The notes: generated by a model from the letters alone, not told the origin. A stretch of DNA of 64,000 bases from Marinobacter nanhaiticus D15-8W (GCF_036511935.1 NZ_AP028878.1:1674001-1738000), one strand, 5' to 3'; shown: positions 34,726 through 43,887, counted from the stretch's first letter. A program made the numbers and translations.

Positions 34726-36981
34726 TTATGCACCTGCCTCCATACCCGCTGCGTTTCCATTGATGTCGATTTCAAGCGGCGTATGGCGTTGATTGTTGTC
34801 GTTGAGTTGGCGTCCCGTAGACGTGTCGACGGAGTTCAGGCCTTCCAGAATGCCGGCGGCGCAGGATGAGCGGGCCCAGAAAATGTGTTCGTAGCCCTTC
34901 AGGTCGTTAAGCTCACCGCTATGGTTCGCCACGACGATCCCCAATGCGGCGTAACGGAGCATGTCCTCGTCATTGCCGGAATCTCCTGCGGCGACAACCC
35001 GGCGGCGGGCTATTCCCGCATGCTGGCGGATAAAGTCCACGGCCCGGGCCTTGCCGCTCGCTACCGGGAGGATATCCAGCAAGTGGCCATGGGAATGGAC
35101 AACCCGCGCTTCCAGACCTGCACCTGCCAGGCACTGCTTCGCTTTGACGATGAGGCTATCTTTGGACGCGCCTGAGTCATCTGTGAAATAGCTCAGTTTG
35201 TAGGCTGACTGCGTGTGTGCTGGCTGTAGCCGGAGCCCTGGTAACGGGCTAAGTACCTGCTCGCATGCGCGCCTGTCCCAATCCTGATCGAGTTTGTCTT
35301 GCCAGGCCTGGACCGGGTGGGGGCGGCCTTGGGGATCGATCCGGTAGATTGACGACCCCACGTCCGCGATCAGGAAATCGGGCAGCGGAGCGGACCAGGC
35401 GTTAAGCTCACCAAGTGCCTCATCTACAGCGCGGCCCGTGGCGACGACAAACAGGCATTCTCGGTTTTGCGCCAGCCACTGCTTGAGGCGTTCCAGGCCT
35501 CGATGGTCGCCAAGAAGTGTGCCATCCATGTCGGAAGCGAGGATCCGAGTGGGGCGCTCGTGTCCGAGGACGGGGAGCGAATCCCGCGTCACCAGCCCCG
35601 TTTCCATCACATATTGCCGGGCATGCCGGGACCAGCTGTAGAACGCGACATTTTTGCGCCCGCGGGCGCTCAGACGCTGCCAGCCGACATCATCGAACAG
35701 GATTTGCCGGCAGCCCTCAGCAATGGCCCTGGTATCGGTCGGCGGAACCACGAGACCATGCCCGCAACGACGGACGATATCGATGGGGCCGCCTTCCTGT
35801 GTGGCCACGACCGGGAGGCCGGCAGCAGCCGCTTCGAGCAGGGTCAGTCCGAATGGCTCGTTGAGCGCCGGGTTTACGAAAACACCCTTGCGTTGCGCCG
35901 CCCATTGATAGATTGCGGGAATCTGACGGAGTTCGTGCTGCTTCGGGTAGGCGACGTGGCCGTAAAGATCGTAGTCGTCGATCAGCTGCAGCATCTCGAG
36001 CCAGACCTGCTGGGCCTCGGGTTCACAGGCTTCGATCCGGGAACGGGTACCAGCGATAAGGACGAGATTGGCCTTCTGCCGTAACTCCGGGTTTTCGCCG
36101 TAGGCTTTGATCAATGCCTTCAGGTTCTTTTTCGCGACCGGACGCGCTATGGCCAGGAGGCACGGCAACTCGGGCTCGCGCAGGAAGCGCTTAAGCAGGG
36201 TATCCACCTCGTGGGTCGTACTTTGAGGCGCCGGTCGACTGAAATTCTGCAGGTCACAGCCGGGCGGATTGACCTTCGTCCGGTTTAGGTCGTGGCAACG
36301 GTAAAGTCCGTACTGGAACTTTGCCTCGTGCTCGGAGCTGGCAATCATGCTGGACGCACCGCGCACGGCCAGCTCCTCGTAACGGATGCGACGCCTTAGG
36401 GTCCTGCTGATTGGCTTGTCCGGAGACGCATGCTGTAGCTTTGACGCCCCCAGTGAATGGGCAGTGAACACGTAAGGTATGCCCAATCTGCGTTTGAGCT
36501 GGTAGGCCATGATGCCCGCATCGGCATAATGGGCATGTACCAGGTCAGGGCGGATGCCTTGCTCGCGCATACGGTCCACCAAGGCTTCCGTCAGCGCCGG
36601 TAGCTCGCTCCAGAGTGCTTCCTTGGCAAGGTAGTCGCTGGTCTGGCCCGGGCAGCGCCAGAGCGTGACGTTGGGCCCCAGGGACTCTTCCGCGGCGGTG
36701 TACTCGGCACCCAGCTTGGGATCGTCGAAAGCTCGGGTAACGATGATCTGGTGCTCGACTTCGGGCCTTCGCGACAGAGCCTCGACCAGTTCGAGCAGGT
36801 AGCGGATGTGGCCTCCGGTGTCGGCGGTCAGGCCGTAGGGGATGTCGCCCCCCCGCAAACATCCCTGCAGTGCGATGTGCATGACCACGCCGGATCGGGA
36901 GCCTGGCGCCTTGCTGTCCGTCAGTATGTCGTTGTCAGAAAGATCCAAGAAGGGATGGGCTCTGGTGATGTCCTTGTCCAT
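34726..36981 (-). CDS. Sucrose-phosphate-synthase-like glycosyltransferase (GT4) fused to HAD-IIB phosphatase
   Basis: The 751-residue protein has two parts. Residues 30-480 form a GT4 enzyme: LTADTGGHIRYLLELVEAL, HAHYADAGIMAYQLKRRLG, HSLGASKLQH, and the donor-site NEPFGLTLLEAAAAGLPVVAT with its EX7E pair. Residues 490-720 form a HAD-IIB phosphatase: ASDMDGTLL, VVATGRAVDEAL and AAGDSGNDEDML. This is the sucrose-phosphate synthase plus sucrose-phosphatase layout. A mannosylfructose-type disaccharide is also possible. It lies in an operon with other glycosyltransferases, so the product could be a solute or a precursor. Confidence 0.88.
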   Translation of the reverse strand: MDKDITRAHPFLDLSDNDILTDSKAPGSRSGVVMHIALQGCLRGGDIPYGLTADTGGHIRYLLELVEALSRRPEVEHQIIVTRAFDDPKLGAEYTAAEESLGPNVTLWRCPGQTSDYLAKEALWSELPALTEALVDRMREQGIRPDLVHAHYADAGIMAYQLKRRLGIPYVFTAHSLGASKLQHASPDKPISRTLRRRIRYEELAVRGASSMIASSEHEAKFQYGLYRCHDLNRTKVNPPGCDLQNFSRPAPQSTTHEVDTLLKRFLREPELPCLLAIARPVAKKNLKALIKAYGENPELRQKANLVLIAGTRSRIEACEPEAQQVWLEMLQLIDDYDLYGHVAYPKQHELRQIPAIYQWAAQRKGVFVNPALNEPFGLTLLEAAAAGLPVVATQEGGPIDIVRRCGHGLVVPPTDTRAIAEGCRQILFDDVGWQRLSARGRKNVAFYSWSRHARQYVMETGLVTRDSLPVLGHERPTRILASDMDGTLLGDHRGLERLKQWLAQNRECLFVVATGRAVDEALGELNAWSAPLPDFLIADVGSSIYRIDPQGRPHPVQAWQDKLDQDWDRRACEQVLSPLPGLRLQPAHTQSAYKLSYFTDDSGASKDSLIVKAKQCLAGAGLEARVVHSHGHLLDILPVASGKARAVDFIRQHAGIARRRVVAAGDSGNDEDMLRYAALGIVVANHSGELNDLKGYEHIFWARSSCAAGILEGLNSVDTSTGRQLNDNNQRHTPLEIDINGNAAGMEAGA

Positions 36982-37048
36982 ATCGTTCCTTGTCCATGCT
37001 GCGCCGCAGGTCCTCTTTCAACGCGGTGAACATCACAATCTGCGCGTT

Positions 37049-37834
37049 TTATATACTCCATGCGGGTAGGTCGCGAACTAACGCGTAAATTTCCTGGTTT
37101 TTGAGCTTTTCCTCCAACAGCACCGCCGGCATCTGAAAGCCCTCGCGTTGAGCGGTCTTCAATCCACCGAGCTGTGACTGATGTTCGTGTACGGCATTTC
37201 GCTTCAACGACAGAAGGTCGCGGATGTCATGTCGGTATGGCTGTTCATTCGCCTCGACGTGCGTTGGCCGTTGCTCCGGCGGCCAGATTTGGTAGCTGAA
37301 CACGTACTCGACGGGGCATTGCCCGAGCACTTCCGCCATGAGCCGGGCGGTTTCACGATGGTCGTTGTGACAGTCATCGACCGCGGGTACGAAAACGCTT
37401 CGAACAGCACGGGATTGCAGGGTGTCCCGGATCAGCTCGACGATGCGGTCGCGCATCTGGCCGGTGATCTTATCCAGATGTCCATCCGGTAATTCCAGCG
37501 CGAGAACATCCGGCCGTTCCAATCCAAGCGTTTTTAACGCATTTCGCTGCTCGCGTTTGCGAATCGTAGCCAGTTCGCGACGCCATACCCGATTGCCAGG
37601 GTGCGATGCGTCGCCGCTGGTCATGGCCAGTACAGTCACCGGTATCGACAAGTCGGCACAACGGGCGATCAGGCCACCGCACCCCAGCGACTCATCGTCC
37701 GGGTGTGGCGATGCGACAAGGACCGGCCCCAGGTCTTCAATGGCAATAGCATTCAATGCGTCATCGACGAGTACGGGTCTGGTCTGGGAGAAGTTCGAGC
37801 ATGATGCGCTATCCACGCATGCGATCTGGTTCAT
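37049..37834 (-). CDS. PIG-L family deacetylase, first gene of the glycosyl operon
   Basis: The ATG at 37834 is chosen because AGGAGG stands 11 bases upstream; a frame to 37888 has no ribosome site. The 261 residues contain the PIG-L metal and catalytic motif ASPHPDDESLGCGGL and a later metal-binding PAVDDCHNDHRETARLM. Family enzymes (MshB, BshB, PIG-L) deacetylate N-acetylglucosamine linked to another group. As the leading gene, 67 bases ahead of the SPS-like gene, it suggests an acetylamino sugar in the product. Cytoplasmic. Confidence 0.88.
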   Translation of the reverse strand: MNQIACVDSASCSNFSQTRPVLVDDALNAIAIEDLGPVLVASPHPDDESLGCGGLIARCADLSIPVTVLAMTSGDASHPGNRVWRRELATIRKREQRNALKTLGLERPDVLALELPDGHLDKITGQMRDRIVELIRDTLQSRAVRSVFVPAVDDCHNDHRETARLMAEVLGQCPVEYVFSYQIWPPEQRPTHVEANEQPYRHDIRDLLSLKRNAVHEHQSQLGGLKTAQREGFQMPAVLLEEKLKNQEIYALVRDLPAWSI

Positions 37835-38064
37835 CGATTCCGTAGCCTCCTGTGACGAAAGATACGAGTTGTTCTCCAGTAACCTCACTCACATAGGTTA
37901 TGTTGTCGTTTGCCGCGATATGTGGGGTTAAGTTTCAGACAGGATGTAACCCGTTTAATGGAAAGAACATTTACCACGTTCGGGATAAGGCCTCCTTGCG
38001 TCGGACGACAGACGGCTTACCAAACCTTAAGTATGAACGGCTTTGAAGGCTGCGCATTCCCGGC

Positions 38065-38865
38065 TCAAGGCTCGGGTTGGCACCTGGGACAGATATAAGC
38101 AGAGCGACCGCTGGCCTTGATCTTGCGGAGGGCACTTTTACATCGTGGGCAGGGCTCGCCCTCGTGTCGGCGTGGAAGGATAAACCAGTCGGGCATGCGG
38201 TCCTGGTCGGCGTTGGCATCCAAATCGGCCTTCAGCACCCTGTGCATTGTCTCGTAGAGTTTTCGATACTGCTCGTGATCCAGTGCCCTGAGTTCTGCGC
38301 TGGGGTGCCAACGTGCCTGGAACAGGATCTCGTCACTGGTTTCATTACCAAGGCCACTCAGGTGTTTCTGGTTCATCAGAAAGGATTTCAGACCGCCCCG
38401 TGCCTTGCGGGCAATGTCTACAAACTCGTCTTTTCCCAGTTCCAGAGCATCCGGCCCAAGCTTTCGTCCCTGGCCATAGTGCTCGGGGTCGTCGATAAGG
38501 CGGATGTGCCCGAGCTTCCGTCGAGAGTTGAAAGCTAGTGCGTACTCGTTATCGAAGAAAAAACGAACAGCGTCGTAGGCAGCGTCAGGACTCTTGTCCA
38601 AGCTGTCTTTACAGCCGTACCGGGGGCGGCTGGTCATACCGAAGTGCAACGCGAGCCATTGGCCGCTGTCGAGGGCGAGAAAGAGATGCTTCCCCCATCG
38701 GTAGCTTTTGGTAAAGGTATGGCCGGAAACCGCTTGGGCCAGTTTACGCTTGCTGAGATCGCCAAGGACCTTGGGCGCCGGAACCGTCACGCGACGTATG
38801 GATTGGTGAAGGGCAGTGGAATCGATGTACCGTTTGAATGCTTCGACGTCAGGCAGTTCGGGCAT
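38065..38865 (-). CDS. Fpg/Nei-family DNA glycosylase
   Basis: The protein (266 residues from the ATG at 38865) begins MPELPDVEAF, so Pro2 and Glu3, the catalytic N-terminus, are present once Met is removed. It has the lysine-bearing YRWGKHLFLAL, the helix-two-turn-helix LSGLGNETSDEILFQA, and a C-terminal zinc finger with CPRCK and CPRCQ. It excises oxidised bases. A frame extending to 38922 would block the required Pro N-terminus and is rejected. It lies near a catalase, a fitting neighbour. Fpg or Nei subtype is not certain. Confidence 0.92.
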   Translation of the reverse strand: MPELPDVEAFKRYIDSTALHQSIRRVTVPAPKVLGDLSKRKLAQAVSGHTFTKSYRWGKHLFLALDSGQWLALHFGMTSRPRYGCKDSLDKSPDAAYDAVRFFFDNEYALAFNSRRKLGHIRLIDDPEHYGQGRKLGPDALELGKDEFVDIARKARGGLKSFLMNQKHLSGLGNETSDEILFQARWHPSAELRALDHEQYRKLYETMHRVLKADLDANADQDRMPDWFILPRRHEGEPCPRCKSALRKIKASGRSAYICPRCQPEP

Positions 38866-38942
38866 GGCTGACCCTCCTTGCAGTTTGTCGTCTGGAAATG
38901 GCATTGGGAGCCATTCTTCCACATCTTGATACGACGAACCAA

Positions 38943-38977
38943 AAGAGCCCGCACCGGCGGAACCGTTGCGGGCTCTT
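38943..38977 (-). terminator. Terminator of the catalase gene
   Basis: An 11-bp stem AAGAGCCCGCA / TGCGGGCTCTT with a 13-base loop lies 33 bases beyond the catalase stop, and on the minus strand is followed by T's (AAAA on plus at 38941-38944). Confidence 0.78.
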
Positions 38978-39009
38978 GGTCTGTGGCTATTCCAACCGAT
39001 GGAAAAGCC

Positions 39010-40464
39010 TTACATGCCTTCTTTCACGCCTTTCTCAATCCGGGCACCGATTTCCGGGTCGATGTTCTTCCAATACTCGAAGACGCGAGACAGCACGGGC
39101 TCCTTGACGCCCCCGGACACATGGCCGACGACGTTGCTGACCAGCCGATCACGAGCGGCCTGGTCCATGACCTTGTTGATCATGTCGCGGGCCTGGCTGT
39201 AATCGTCGTCGCCTTCCCGCAGGGTGTAGGCGGCGCGGACCATGTCTCCACTGGTATGCCAGGTGGAATCGGTCGGATAGCGCTCGCCATCGGCGGATGG
39301 GCCACCCTTGGAGTTGGGCGCATAGACCGGATCAGAGACCTTGTTGATCCGCATGGCGCCGTCCTTGCTGTAACTGTGCACCGGCGCGACAGGCTGGTTG
39401 ACCGGAATCTGCTTGTAGTTGACCCCAAGGCGAGCCCGGTGCGCATCCGCATAGGAGAAGACACGGCCGATCAGCATCTTGTCCGGACTGATCCCGATCC
39501 CGGGTACGAGATTGTTCGGCTCGAAGGCCGCCTGCTCGATCTCGGCATGGTAGTCAGTCGGATTCCGGTCCAGGGTCAGCTTGCCGACCTTGATCAGCGG
39601 ATAGTCACCGTGCGGCCAGACCTTGGTCAGGTCGAACGGATTGATGCGATAGGTTTCCGCGTCCTTGAACGGCATGATCTGCATATACAGCGTCCAGCTC
39701 GGATATTCGCCACGCTCGATGGACTCATACAGGTCGCGGGTGTGGTAGTCGTTGTCCTCACCACAGATGCGATCGGCGTCCTCCTGGGTCAGGCACTCAA
39801 TGCCCTGGTCGGTCTTGAAGTGGTACTTGACCCAGAATTTTTCGCCCTCGGCGTTGGTCCACATGTAGGTGTGGCTGGAGTAGCCATTCATATGGCGCCA
39901 CGTCTTGGGAATGCCACGATCCCCCATCAGCCACGTCACCTGGTGCGCAGATTCCGGGGATAGGGTCCAGAAATCCCACTGCATGTCGTGGTCACGCAAG
40001 TGGTTGTCGGCGCGGCGTTTCTGGGAGCGGATGAAGTGCTGGAACTTCATCGGATCACGAACGAAGAAGACCGGCGTGTTATTGCCGACCATGTCGTAGT
40101 TGCCTTCGCTGGTATAGAACTTGATCGAAAAACCGCGCGGGTCGCGCCACGTATCGGGGCTGCCGCGTTCGCCTGCCACTGTTGAGAAGCGAATCACCAC
40201 ATCGGTCTTGGTACCGGGCTGGAATACGGCCGCCTTCGTGTACTTGCTGACGTCTTCGGTAACTTCGAAGTGGCCGAAGGCACCACCGCCCTTGGCGTGA
40301 GGCTGGCGCTCGGGAATGCGTTCCCGGTTGAAGTTGGCCATTTGTTCGATCAGGTAATGATCGTGCAACAGTAGGGGGCCGTCCGGGCCGATGGAGAGCG
40401 AGTGCTCGTCGCTTGCTACCGGTATACCGGCATCGGTCGTTGTCGGTTTGTTATTACTGCTCAT
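39010..40464 (-). CDS. Clade 3 small-subunit heme catalase
   Basis: The 484-residue enzyme has the small-subunit length. It shows the catalytic His region [33 protein letters not shown], the Asn-bearing [10 protein letters not shown], and the heme-ligand Tyr in [14 protein letters not shown]. It lacks the extra C-terminal flavodoxin-like domain of HPII-type large catalases. It degrades hydrogen peroxide in the cytoplasm. GGGAG precedes the ATG. An Fpg/Nei gene follows and a hairpin ends it. The symbol katA would suit but is not certain. Confidence 0.95.
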   Translation of the reverse strand: MSSNNKPTTTDAGIPVASDEHSLSIGPDGPLLLHDHYLIEQMANFNRERIPERQPHAKGGGAFGHFEVTEDVSKYTKAAVFQPGTKTDVVIRFSTVAGERGSPDTWRDPRGFSIKFYTSEGNYDMVGNNTPVFFVRDPMKFQHFIRSQKRRADNHLRDHDMQWDFWTLSPESAHQVTWLMGDRGIPKTWRHMNGYSSHTYMWTNAEGEKFWVKYHFKTDQGIECLTQEDADRICGEDNDYHTRDLYESIERGEYPSWTLYMQIMPFKDAETYRINPFDLTKVWPHGDYPLIKVGKLTLDRNPTDYHAEIEQAAFEPNNLVPGIGISPDKMLIGRVFSYADAHRARLGVNYKQIPVNQPVAPVHSYSKDGAMRINKVSDPVYAPNSKGGPSADGERYPTDSTWHTSGDMVRAAYTLREGDDDYSQARDMINKVMDQAARDRLVSNVVGHVSGGVKEPVLSRVFEYWKNIDPEIGARIEKGVKEGM

Positions 40465-41073
40465 CGTGAGGTCTCCCTTGTCTTCACTTTGAAGCGATGT
40501 CCAACACGTACCCGGTCATCATCGAGGCGTTTTAGCGAGCCCCGGTCGTCCTGGATGAACGAGAAACTGCCTGGCGGAATAATCGCGCTTAATTCAACGT
40601 TAAGCCTCACAATCCTCAGATCAGAGCGAGCGTCAGTCAATCAATAGGCCCGATAGGCTGTGCCTTTCGCAGGACCCTCTCAATAGCTTTTCTATACTGT
40701 TGGACTCCAGGTCTGGCGGGGATTGGGCCTGTTCCGGGCCCATCAAGGGTGAGCTCGCCCCAGCTATTCATGGAGAAGATTTAAGTTTGCTGATGCCGCA
40801 CCGGAGGGAATTCATCTACAAACTAAAAAAGCCTCTCGCATATGACGTTCTGGGCTGCGGCTCCCGAGAAGCCGCGTGCGCAACTGTGAAGTCGATGTGC
40901 AGATCAGTTCCGAACTGGCGCCGGGGTCTATTTGGGTATGCTTACCCTGGAGCGGGAGGATCATCGTAAACCCTGGCGGGAGATTACACGGGGTTATTTG
41001 CGGCGTGGACAGAGGACACTTGGAGAGTCGTCGGCCGCTTGTTGATCGCTCCCGCCAGGAGGTCGAGTTTATT
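40465..41073. other. Unassigned 600-base region between catalase and PRPP synthetase genes
   Basis: Besides the catalase promoter region at the left, I find no gene with both a ribosome site and recognisable product. Short frames on both strands look like chance. A TATACT at 40693-40698 may be a -10 element, but its -35 is unclear. The stretch could be a decayed gene or a long leader. Confidence 0.4.
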
Positions 41074-42024
41074 CTAGAACCCGTGCAGTTCCCGTACGGC
41101 ATCGGCGAACAGTTCAGCCACGGGTACCACCGTCACCTTGCTGCCATCTTCGGCCTCGCGTTGGGGTTTGACACTGTCTGTGACGAAGAGCTGGTCCATA
41201 ACGTCCGTATCGTAGAGCTTCTCCGAACCGGGGCGGAACAAGGCATGGGTAATGACGCCATAAACCGCTGTCGCACCCTTGTTCCTGCAGGCCTCCACTG
41301 CGCGTAGCAGCGTCGTCCCGCCAGAGACCATGTCGTCGATGACGATGGCCACGCGGTCAGTCATATCCCCCACCACGGCATCTCCGTAAACCTCGCCCTC
41401 GCTCCGGTGCTTCTCCAGGAAAGCCGTCGGGGGCGTCTCGCCGGTAGCCTCGGCCCAGGCGTCACGGAAACGGTCTGCGCGTTTGGTCCCGCCAGCGTCC
41501 GGGGAGACCACCACGACGGGCTCTTCGCCGATGTGCTCGCGGATTCTATCGACGAACAGATGGTGCGCTTCGAGATGCATTGTCCGGCAGCGGAACGCGT
41601 TGTCGAATGCCGCCTGGTTATGCACCTCCAGTGCAGCCACGCAGTCGGTCCCCATGGATTCCAGCAATTGGGCGACGTAGCGTGTCGTGATCGGATCGTG
41701 CTCCTTGGTGCGCCGGTCTTTGCGCGCGTAGGCGAGATAGGGGAGCAGGGCGGTAACGTGGTGGGCGCCAGCGTCCTTGACCGTCGCGACAAAGAACAGC
41801 AGCCGCATCAGCTTGTCGTTGACGTTATGACCTTCGTCGCCAAACAGCGTATGCAGGATAAAGACATCCCGGCCGCGAACGCTCTGCAACGGACGGGTTT
41901 TATGCTCGCCGTCCTCGAACTCCCGGAGCTCGTGTTCGCTCAACTGGATACCAAGAGCATCGGCGACATCCTGGCCCAGGTGTTCGCTTCCTTCCAGGGC
42001 AAACAGCAGCGGCTGGCTTTCCAT
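41074..42024 (-). CDS. Ribose-phosphate pyrophosphokinase paralogue
   Basis: The 316-residue enzyme has the PRPP-synthetase layout: the N-terminal LREFEDGEHKTRPL, the ATP-flexible-loop region YARKDRRTKEHDPITTRYVAQLLE (in parts), VVVSPDAGGTKRADRF and the PRPP-binding VIDDMVSGGTTLLRA. It makes PRPP from ribose 5-phosphate and ATP. It differs from the housekeeping type in its N-terminus (LFALEGSEHLGQDVA instead of the usual GNANPELA) and has no nucleotide-synthesis neighbours, so it is probably a second copy. AAGGAGAGG precedes the ATG. It is a stand-alone minus-strand gene. Confidence 0.88.
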   Translation of the reverse strand: MESQPLLFALEGSEHLGQDVADALGIQLSEHELREFEDGEHKTRPLQSVRGRDVFILHTLFGDEGHNVNDKLMRLLFFVATVKDAGAHHVTALLPYLAYARKDRRTKEHDPITTRYVAQLLESMGTDCVAALEVHNQAAFDNAFRCRTMHLEAHHLFVDRIREHIGEEPVVVVSPDAGGTKRADRFRDAWAEATGETPPTAFLEKHRSEGEVYGDAVVGDMTDRVAIVIDDMVSGGTTLLRAVEACRNKGATAVYGVITHALFRPGSEKLYDTDVMDQLFVTDSVKPQREAEDGSKVTVVPVAELFADAVRELHGF

Positions 42025-42177
42025 ATCCTCTCCTTGTTTTCGATGGGCGTGCCGTCACGATGCTACGCAACTCACGGGTTTGTAAATAAACGAGTTATAG
42101 ATAAGCGCACTAGCGATGAAAAACGGTCCATAACCGGTGACGCCCGCCGCTGCGCAATTCAGTAATGGTGCTACTCT

Positions 42178-42207
42178 TTATACCAGAACGTGTTATACCA
42201 GAACGTG
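42178..42207 (+). repeat. Tandem 15-base direct repeat upstream of yiaW-like gene
   Basis: TTATACCAGAACGTG occurs twice with no gap (42178-42192 and 42193-42207), about 80 bases before the DUF3302 start. Spacing of repeats by 15 bases could let two regulator molecules bind side by side, or it could be a replication-slippage duplication. Confidence 0.6.
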
Positions 42208-42285
42208 CTTCCTACAGAGAAAGCGCTTCTGTCTCGAGATTACTTCAGGTAAAGACGTGATCGGCCCCGAAGAGGATTCGGACCC

Positions 42286-42630
42286 ATGCTCGACTACGTG
42301 GCGCTGTTCATGCTCGTGTTTGTGGTGATCGTACTGTTCTACGGCATCATCGCCATTCACGACATTCCCTATGAGATCGCCAAGAAGCGCGGTCATCCCC
42401 ATCAGGACGCAATCCATGTGACGGGGTGGATCAGCCTGCTGACGCTGCATATCCTCTGGCCCTTCCTGTGGATCTGGGCAACACTTTATCGCCCCGATCG
42501 TGGGTGGGGTTTCAAGGACGGGCGCTCCGACCATGAGCATCTGGCGAGCCTGGAAGCCCAGGTCGCCGAACTCAAGAAACGGCTGGATCGTTACGAGAGC
42601 GATCGTTCCACGAACGAACCGGGGGCCTGA
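42286..42630 (+). CDS. DUF3302 inner membrane protein (YiaW-like)
   Basis: The 114-residue protein has two membrane helices, an opening MLDYVALFMLVFVVIVLFYG and a second HVTGWISLLTLHILWPFLW, then a coiled C-terminus (LASLEAQVAELKKRLDRYE). This is the DUF3302 pattern. In E. coli yiaW it lies next to yiaV, as here. AGAGGA stands 9 bases before the ATG. The next gene starts two bases after its stop, so the two form an operon. Function unknown, perhaps a cofactor of the adjoining export system. Confidence 0.9.
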   Translation: MLDYVALFMLVFVVIVLFYGIIAIHDIPYEIAKKRGHPHQDAIHVTGWISLLTLHILWPFLWIWATLYRPDRGWGFKDGRSDHEHLASLEAQVAELKKRLDRYESDRSTNEPGA

Positions 42631-42632
42631 GC

Positions 42633-43586
42633 ATGGATTTGCTGCTGATCCTCACCTATGCCGCCATTTGCGTGGTGATCTTCAAGGTGTTCCGGGTGCC
42701 GTTGAACAAGTGGACTGTTCCCACCGCGGTCCTGGGCGGCGTGGTGCTGATCGGCGCATTGATCATGCTGATGAACTACAACCATCCCTATTCGGAACGC
42801 GCGCGCAAGTACGAACTAACGACGCCGATTATCCCTAGCGTGTCAGGGCGCGTGGTCAGTGTCGAAGCGAGACCGAACGCGTTGCTCGAGAAGGGGGATG
42901 TACTCTTTCGGATGGATCCGACGCCTTACCAGGCGGTTGTAGATTCCCTCGAGGCCCAACTGAAATCCGCCAGGATGGATCTCGACCGGGCAACCCAGCT
43001 GGCGCAGCGAGGGGCCGGCCCCAAAAGGGACCAGGATCTGGCCCAGGCTCGCTACGATGACCTGACAAGTCAGATGATTGCGGCTCAGTACAATCTGGAC
43101 GAAACAATTGTCCGGGCGCCCACGCGCGGCTATGTCTCCCAGGTCTTCCTGAGACCTGGTATGCGCGCGGTCAGTCTTCCATTGCGGCCCTCTATGGTAT
43201 TCGTGCACCAGGAGGCAGATTTGTTTACCGGCTGGTTCAGGCAAAACAGCCTGCTGCGGCTGGAGCAGGGCGATGAGGCCGAGGTGGCCTTCGATGGCAT
43301 TCCCGGCCAGGTCTTCCGTGGGGAGGTTGAAATCGTAGTGCCCATCCTGGCCGAGGGACAACTCCAGCCGTCAGGGACGCTGGCCATCGACGTCGCCCCG
43401 CCGGGCCGTATCCCGGTTGCGGTACGCATTACCGACCCAGCCTTCGACAAGTACCGTCAGCAACTCCCGGGCGGCGCCTACGGCCAAATGGCCCTCTACA
43501 GCGACCATTTTCACCACGTAGCCATCATGCGCAAGATCCTGCTGCGGATGTCGGCGTGGATGAACTATGTCTTTCCTTTCCATTGA
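42633..43586 (+). CDS. HlyD-family secretion protein (YiaV-like)
   Basis: The 317-residue inner membrane anchored protein has two N-terminal helices (LLLILTYAAICVVIFKVF and TAVLGGVVLIGALIMLMNY) and the HlyD/EmrA body: TPIIPSVSGRVVSVEA, a coiled-coil hairpin (VVDSLEAQLKSARMDLDRA), the second barrel half IVRAPTRGYVSQVFLRPG, and a beta-barrel. It is a periplasmic adaptor for an exporter, but no pump gene is adjacent. It pairs with the DUF3302 gene (two-base gap), exactly as in E. coli yiaWV. Substrate unknown. Confidence 0.9.
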   Translation: MDLLLILTYAAICVVIFKVFRVPLNKWTVPTAVLGGVVLIGALIMLMNYNHPYSERARKYELTTPIIPSVSGRVVSVEARPNALLEKGDVLFRMDPTPYQAVVDSLEAQLKSARMDLDRATQLAQRGAGPKRDQDLAQARYDDLTSQMIAAQYNLDETIVRAPTRGYVSQVFLRPGMRAVSLPLRPSMVFVHQEADLFTGWFRQNSLLRLEQGDEAEVAFDGIPGQVFRGEVEIVVPILAEGQLQPSGTLAIDVAPPGRIPVAVRITDPAFDKYRQQLPGGAYGQMALYSDHFHHVAIMRKILLRMSAWMNYVFPFH

Positions 43587-43748
43587 GCTTATCTGAATTT
43601 TTTGTCGAGCTTTGGTGAGATATGGGAAGCGCCTTATCCATGCTGGCCTAAAGCTTGTCTTCCGGCGGCTCCGTCAGGGACCGAAGAGGCCTGCTTTCGC
43701 ACTGGTAGAAATACCCATTGCCAATTCTAAGAAAACCGAGCAACCGAG

Positions 43749-43776
43749 TTGCAAGAGCAGTTGTATGATGTATGAT
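43749..43776 (+). promoter_or_regulatory. Promoter with overlapping regulator site upstream of tctC
   Basis: TTGCAA (43749-43754) and TATGAT (43771-43776) are separated by 16 bases and lie about 110 bases before tctC. The 14-base word GTTGTATGATGTAT (43760-43773) overlaps them and is repeated before kdgD. A direct repeat TGTATGA TGTATGA is contained in it. Likely operator of the GntR regulator. Confidence 0.6.
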
Positions 43777-43887
43777 AACCGACAAGCTCGCCTGTTATTG
43801 GGCACGACGAAGTCGTGAATGCGACTGCCAGTGTCGGAGCAGGGGGTGTGAAGGCCAAAATTGACAGCACAAAAACAGGAAAATGTC

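Noticed and set aside
34726..37834. Mycothiol or bacillithiol-like thiol pathway
   Set aside because: A GT4 and a PIG-L deacetylase are present as in those pathways, but no cysteine ligase or acetyltransferase is in the operon.
38878..39963. Plus-strand frame of about 361 codons
   Set aside because: Antisense to catalase, whose motifs are unmistakable.
40876..41307. Plus-strand frame of about 143 codons in the catalase to PRPP synthetase gap
   Set aside because: No ribosome site, no family match, and half of it is antisense to the PRPP synthetase gene.
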